Source: Acidobacteriaceae bacterium
Lineage (GTDB): Bacteria > Acidobacteriota > Terriglobia > Terriglobales > Acidobacteriaceae
DNA: 9,386 bases
Direction: 5' to 3'
NCBI GenBank assembly: GCA_030044455.1
Contig: JASHVU010000758.1
Coordinates: 1 to 9,386, forward strand
This document shows, in pieces, positions 6,697 through 9,386 of this stretch. The translations under genes and the position numbers were made by a program. The notes under the pieces are model-generated. The model searched no databases, was not told where the DNA came from, and saw only the letters and a program-made list of their open reading frames with translations. Each line of letters begins with the position of its first letter. Position 1 is the stretch's first letter.

Positions 6697-6726
6697 CAAT
6701 TGAACCGGCCACAATTGAATCCGGCG
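6697..6726 (+). repeat. two tandem direct repeats of about 15 bases
   Basis: CAATTGAACCGGC (6697-6709) recurs as CAATTGAATCCGGC (6712-6725), 15 bases apart. A CCGGCGCCGG palindrome overlaps the second copy. The repeats lie 27 bases after the S55-like stop and about 200 bases before the reductase start. They could be tandem regulator sites for the reductase or a chance duplication. The rest of the 255-base gap 6670-6924 shows nothing else I can support. Confidence 0.4.
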
Positions 6727-6924
6727 CCGGCAATCGTATCGAATCTCGGGACGGGAAATGCTACCTGGGCGAAGGTTAAACGAGCGAACATCCCCTTGAT
6801 TGGAAGTTAGGCCCGAAACAAGGGAATAACGTGCGGTGGATTGAACGCATGTCATAGCTGCCGCATCCGACAAAAATGGGAATGCATGCGAACAGATCCC
6901 TGCCAGTAAGGACTCCAGACGAAG

Positions 6925-7932
6925 ATGGCTCACATTCAAGGACTTGCGGCACATGCAGCGGGCGCTGAGCTTTTGCCTTACCACTACGACCCCGGCAAGC
7001 TGGGTGCGCAGGAGGTGGAGATTGCAATCACCCACTGCGGCATTTGTCACAGCGACCTTCACCTGATCTCGAATGACTGGGGAATCAGCCAGTATCCGTT
7101 CATCCCAGGGCATGAGATTGTAGGAACCATTTCGACGGTGGGCAACGACGTAAAGTCGCTCGAGGTGGGCCAGCGAGTAGGGCTCGGCTGGCAGTCGAAC
7201 AGCTGCGGGACCTGCGACTGGTGCGTGAAGGGGATGGAGAACCTTTGCGCCGAGTCGGAAGCGACTTGTGTGCATCGCAACGGAGGATACGCAGACCGGG
7301 TGAGGGCCAACTCGCGATTCGTGTTTCCGATTCCCGATGCGCTGAATAGTGAGAATGTCGCGCCGCTCTTGTGTGGCGGCGTTACGGTCTACAATCCGCT
7401 TCGCACGCACGGCATCAACCCGACCTCGCGCGTGGGCATCGTAGGAATCGGCGGGCTGGGACATATCGCGATTCAGTTTGCCCGCGTCTTTGGCGCGGAG
7501 GTAACGGCCTTTTCCTCGTCGGCCGGTAAAGAAGAAGAAGTGCGGGCGCTGGGCGCGCACCACTTTGCGAACTCGCGCGAATCAAAGGCCATGAAGGAAG
7601 TGGCCGGCAAGCTCGACTTTATTCTGACCACGGTGAATGCAGACCAGGACTGGGGCGTGTATGTGTCGGCGCTCAGGCCCACTGGCACGCTCTGCTTTGT
7701 GGGTGTGCCGCCTTCTCCGGTTGCAGTCCACGCGTTCCCTCTCATCTCGGGATTGCGGTCGATCAGCGGCAACCCCACCGGTCCGCCGCACCGGATACGC
7801 GAGATGCTCGACGTGGCCGCGCGGCATGATGTGAAGGCGACCACTGAGCTCTTCCAGATGAACAAGGCTAATGAGGCCATTGAAAAGGTGAAGAAGAACA
7901 AGGTGCGCTATCGGGCAGTGCTGGCAAATTAA
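6925..7932 (+). CDS. zinc-dependent alcohol dehydrogenase / aldehyde reductase, cinnamyl alcohol dehydrogenase group
   Basis: This is a 335-residue medium-chain dehydrogenase, full length for the family. The catalytic zinc ligands C38 (THCGICHSD), H63 in PGHE, and C150 in LLCGG are all present. The structural zinc lobe is complete (C94, C97, C100, C108 in SCGTCDWCVKGMENLC). The nucleotide-binding turn is GIGGLGH (174-180). A serine-rich end to the next strand (AFSSSAGKEEE, around 197-199) favours NADPH over NADH, as in YahK-like reductases. The likely role is reversible reduction of aldehydes to alcohols in the cytoplasm, with broad substrate range. The exact substrate cannot be read from sequence. 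It is monocistronic in appearance, 255 bases after the S55-like gene and followed by a REP-like hairpin. The ribosome binding site is weak (AAGGA 12 bases upstream), but the start MAHIQGLAAH fits the family. Confidence 0.93.
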   Translation: MAHIQGLAAHAAGAELLPYHYDPGKLGAQEVEIAITHCGICHSDLHLISNDWGISQYPFIPGHEIVGTISTVGNDVKSLEVGQRVGLGWQSNSCGTCDWCVKGMENLCAESEATCVHRNGGYADRVRANSRFVFPIPDALNSENVAPLLCGGVTVYNPLRTHGINPTSRVGIVGIGGLGHIAIQFARVFGAEVTAFSSSAGKEEEVRALGAHHFANSRESKAMKEVAGKLDFILTTVNADQDWGVYVSALRPTGTLCFVGVPPSPVAVHAFPLISGLRSISGNPTGPPHRIREMLDVAARHDVKATTELFQMNKANEAIEKVKKNKVRYRAVLAN

Positions 7933-7966
7933 TTTCTCGAGCCTGACTTTCGCGTTACTGATGCCT

Positions 7967-8028
7967 TGTCATCCTGAGCATAGCGAGCCGCCGGTTTTGC
8001 GGCTCGCGAAGTCGAAGGATCTGCGGTT
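7967..8028. repeat. REP-like dispersed palindromic element with strong stem-loop
   Basis: Outer sequences TGTCATCCTGAGC and GAAGTCGAAGGATCTGCGG enclose a perfect 9-base stem: GCGAGCCGC (7983-7991) and GCGGCTCGC (7999-8007) around a 7-base loop. ATCCT and AGGAT at the outer edges also pair. I recognise this CATCCTGAGC...GTCGAAGGAT pattern as a short repeat scattered between genes in several bacterial phyla, including Acidobacteriota. This is memory, not a search. It sits between the convergent ends of the reductase gene and the reading frame at 8086-8376, where the hairpin could stop or stabilise transcripts. It lacks a T-run. Confidence 0.7.
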
Positions 8029-8085
8029 GTCTCTCGCCCTCCGCATCACACAGCCAGAGCCTTTTCTTCAGTCGCGAAGGTCAAT

Positions 8086-8376
8086 TCACTTTGCCGTCGG
8101 TGCCCATCTCCTGATTGCGTCGCGGAACTCCTCGAACGAGTCAAAAGTCTGCCAAAGGCCTGCATCCTTCAATTCTTGCGCAGGTAGTCCGTCAAGCATG
8201 AATTGAGACCTGTCTTTCACCAACCGCAGGGAGTATCCACCGCGCCGCAAATTTACAAACCAGTTGCCAAATCGCTCCGCATCGAATTGAGATTCCCCAA
8301 GCGCCCATCCCGCTGAGCGAAGATCGGAAATCAGTTGACCGGCCTCGGCGACAATCTCCTGTGGGATATCTCGTCT
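8086..8376 (-). pseudogene. gene-like reading frame without an ordinary start codon, overlapping the nucleotidyltransferase
   Basis: After an in-frame stop at 8379-8377 the frame stays open for 96 codons to TGA at 8088-8086. The translation looks like a compact globular protein: EIVAEAGQLISDLRSAGWAL near the start, FGNWFVNLRRGGYSLRLVKD in the middle, DGLPAQELKDAGLWQTFDSF, and FRDAIRRWAPTAK at the end. The first 60% has no in-frame ATG, and no GTG or TTG before residue 43. The best-placed candidates are ATC 8367-8365, ATT or CTG. The frame overlaps the last 46 bases of the nucleotidyltransferase gene in another frame. Either the original start codon has mutated, the gene was cut at its 5' end, it uses a rare start by translational coupling, or there is a sequencing error. 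I do not know the family. Codon use is somewhat less GC-rich than in the neighbours. Confidence 0.55.
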
Positions 8377-9092
8377 TCAGCGGCAGCGATGCTCTCCGGC
8401 CGACCCAGATCGCGCCAGTAATACTCGTCAGCCCGAAATGCCGGAATCTTCTCGCCTTGAGATGCGAGACGCAGATAGGCGTCGATGATCGAAAACGCTC
8501 CGGTCTCGTACATCAACGAAAAGATCCGCGGGGAGATGACGTGAATTCCACTAAATGCGAGCTCGCTGGTTTGCTGCGCGGGTCTGACAACCTCCGGTTC
8601 CGCTTTGCGTCCTGCGCGGCGCCCGGATAGATTCCCCTGCTCATCGAAGATAAGTTTGCGCGACGATTCGCGCGCTGCAACCGCGAGCGTGGCCAAAGCG
8701 CCGCTCTGAGTGTGGTCACGAACCATGCGCGCAAGGTCGATCGAACTGATGACATCGACATTGTGAACGATGAATGGCGCGTCGCGATCGGGGCCGGACT
8801 CGAGAAAGAACCACGCTGCACGTTTCAGTCCTCCACCCGTATCGAGTAACTCCTCTTCGCGCGAGACTTCGATGCGCATTCCGAAGTCTTCCCTGCCCTT
8901 CACAAACTGCTCAATCTGATCGGCAAAATGGTGCGCGTTGACGATAACGCCAGTCACGCCGGCCGCGCGTAAGCGGGCCAGCGCGGCTTCAAGCATGGTA
9001 CGGCCGGCCACGGTGACGAGCGCCTTGGGGCGGTCATCGGTGAGAGGCCGAAGGCGTGTGCCTAATCCTGCGGCCAGAATCATTGCCTTCAT
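8331..9092 (-). CDS. MurU/GlmU-like sugar-1-phosphate nucleotidyltransferase
   Basis: The 253-residue protein opens with MILAAGLGTRLRPLT (4-18) and RPKALVTVAG (21-30), the nucleotide-binding signature of sugar-1-phosphate nucleotidyltransferases. LLDTGGGLKRA (82-92) is the nucleobase/sugar loop typical of MurU-like members. H110-N-V-D113-V takes the place of the usual NGD metal motif; D113 should bind Mg. The C-terminal WRDLGRPESIAAAE (226-239) is the usual closing motif. The enzyme should couple an NTP to a sugar-1-phosphate, most likely an amino sugar or sugar for cell-envelope synthesis, in the cytoplasm. The exact sugar is not readable. Its ATG directly follows the TAA of the RapZ-C gene, with GAGG 8 bases before the ATG inside that gene, so translation is probably coupled. 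Its last codons overlap the start-less frame downstream. Confidence 0.9.
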   Translation of the reverse strand: MKAMILAAGLGTRLRPLTDDRPKALVTVAGRTMLEAALARLRAAGVTGVIVNAHHFADQIEQFVKGREDFGMRIEVSREEELLDTGGGLKRAAWFFLESGPDRDAPFIVHNVDVISSIDLARMVRDHTQSGALATLAVAARESSRKLIFDEQGNLSGRRAGRKAEPEVVRPAQQTSELAFSGIHVISPRIFSLMYETGAFSIIDAYLRLASQGEKIPAFRADEYYWRDLGRPESIAAAEDEISHRRLSPRPVN

Positions 9093-9386
9093 TTACGCAG
9101 CCTCGCCAGTGCGACCCATCTTCTCAAGCTCAATGTGACGCACAACGGCGCGCACGCCTCGCGTACGCAAGTGCGCACCAAGATGTTCGGCGAGATACAC
9201 CGAGCGGTGCTGGCCTCCGGTGCAGCCAAACGAAACCATGAGATTGCGAAACCCGCGGCGTTGATAGCTGGCCACGCTCGTATCGACAAGCGATTCAACG
9301 TGCGAGAGGAACTGCTGGACGGAGTCCTGCGCATCGAGATACTCAATCACCGGAGCATCCTGTCCTGTGAGCTGGCGGAATCGCTC
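9093..9386 (-). CDS. RapZ C-terminal-domain protein, 5' end cut by window edge
   Basis: Ninety-seven codons plus TAA are visible, and the frame is open to the right edge. A GTG at 9350 is in frame, but homology clearly continues upstream of it (RQLTGQDAPVIEYLD), so it is not the start. The core motif SFGCTGGQHRSVYLAEHLGA (52-71 of the visible part) is the diagnostic signature of the RapZ C-terminal domain, which in Escherichia coli senses glucosamine-6-phosphate and controls GlmS through the RNA GlmZ. The conserved end RHIELEKM also fits. The missing N-terminus could be the RapZ P-loop domain, a sugar/aminoglycoside kinase-like phosphotransferase domain, or absent. The immediate junction with the nucleotidyltransferase gene points to amino-sugar or peptidoglycan-precursor metabolism. 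Confidence 0.88.
   Translation of the reverse strand, partial: ERFRQLTGQDAPVIEYLDAQDSVQQFLSHVESLVDTSVASYQRRGFRNLMVSFGCTGGQHRSVYLAEHLGAHLRTRGVRAVVRHIELEKMGRTGEAA

Noticed and set aside
6691..7563. A 290-codon minus-strand open frame opposite the reductase gene
   Set aside because: It lies antisense to a clearly conserved dehydrogenase, has no domain motif, and its codon pattern is the mirror of the real gene.
7961..8206. An 81-codon plus-strand frame beginning MPCHPEHSE
   Set aside because: Its first third is the translation of the REP-like element, a common false gene, and the rest runs antisense to the frame at 8086-8376.

Overview
The window looks like a chromosomal segment of a GC-rich soil Acidobacteriota (class Terriglobia). 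The best taxonomic clues are protein families expanded in that group: a secreted VWFA-related protein of the acidobacterial type, a secreted SpoIVB/S55-like protein, a membrane-anchored SpoIIE-type phosphatase, and a dispersed CATCCTGAGC...GTCGAAGGAT palindromic element of a kind I remember from such genomes. This placement is inferred from families and style, not from a marker gene.

Layout, left to right. A small single-pass membrane protein gene runs off the left edge on the minus strand (1-212). A VOC/glyoxalase-fold gene follows on the minus strand (496-894). A 407-base gap with two perfect palindromes (895-1301) leads to a plus-strand receptor-phosphatase gene (1302-3236): signal peptide, extracytoplasmic beta domain, about seven membrane helices and a complete SpoIIE/PP2C domain. 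It converges on a minus-strand VWFA-related secreted protein gene (3342-4583) whose metal-site residues are largely lost. That gene is divergent from an S55-type secreted protein gene on the plus strand (4735-6669). The two share a 151-base region with candidate back-to-back promoters and three inverted repeats. The S55 gene contains a ten-unit heptanucleotide repeat inside its reading frame. A zinc alcohol/aldehyde reductase gene of the cinnamyl-alcohol-dehydrogenase group follows (6925-7932), then a REP-like stem-loop (7967-8028).

The right end is a minus-strand cluster. It begins with a RapZ C-terminal-domain protein cut by the right edge (9093-9386). Its stop codon directly abuts the start of a MurU-like sugar-1-phosphate nucleotidyltransferase (8331-9092). 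The 3' end of that gene overlaps a gene-like reading frame of about 93-96 codons with no ordinary start codon (8086-8376).

How the genes fit together: the window is a mix of independent units rather than one long operon. Two units are functionally suggestive. One is the RapZ-C/nucleotidyltransferase pair, probably an amino-sugar or cell-wall-precursor module. The other is the divergent pair of exported proteins (VWFA-related and S55-like), which may be co-regulated. I see no CRISPR array, tRNA, rRNA, transposase or integrase. The features most worth following up are the frameshift-capable heptamer tract, the lost MIDAS of the VWA protein, the RapZ-C/nucleotidyltransferase coupling, and the start-less reading frame beside it.
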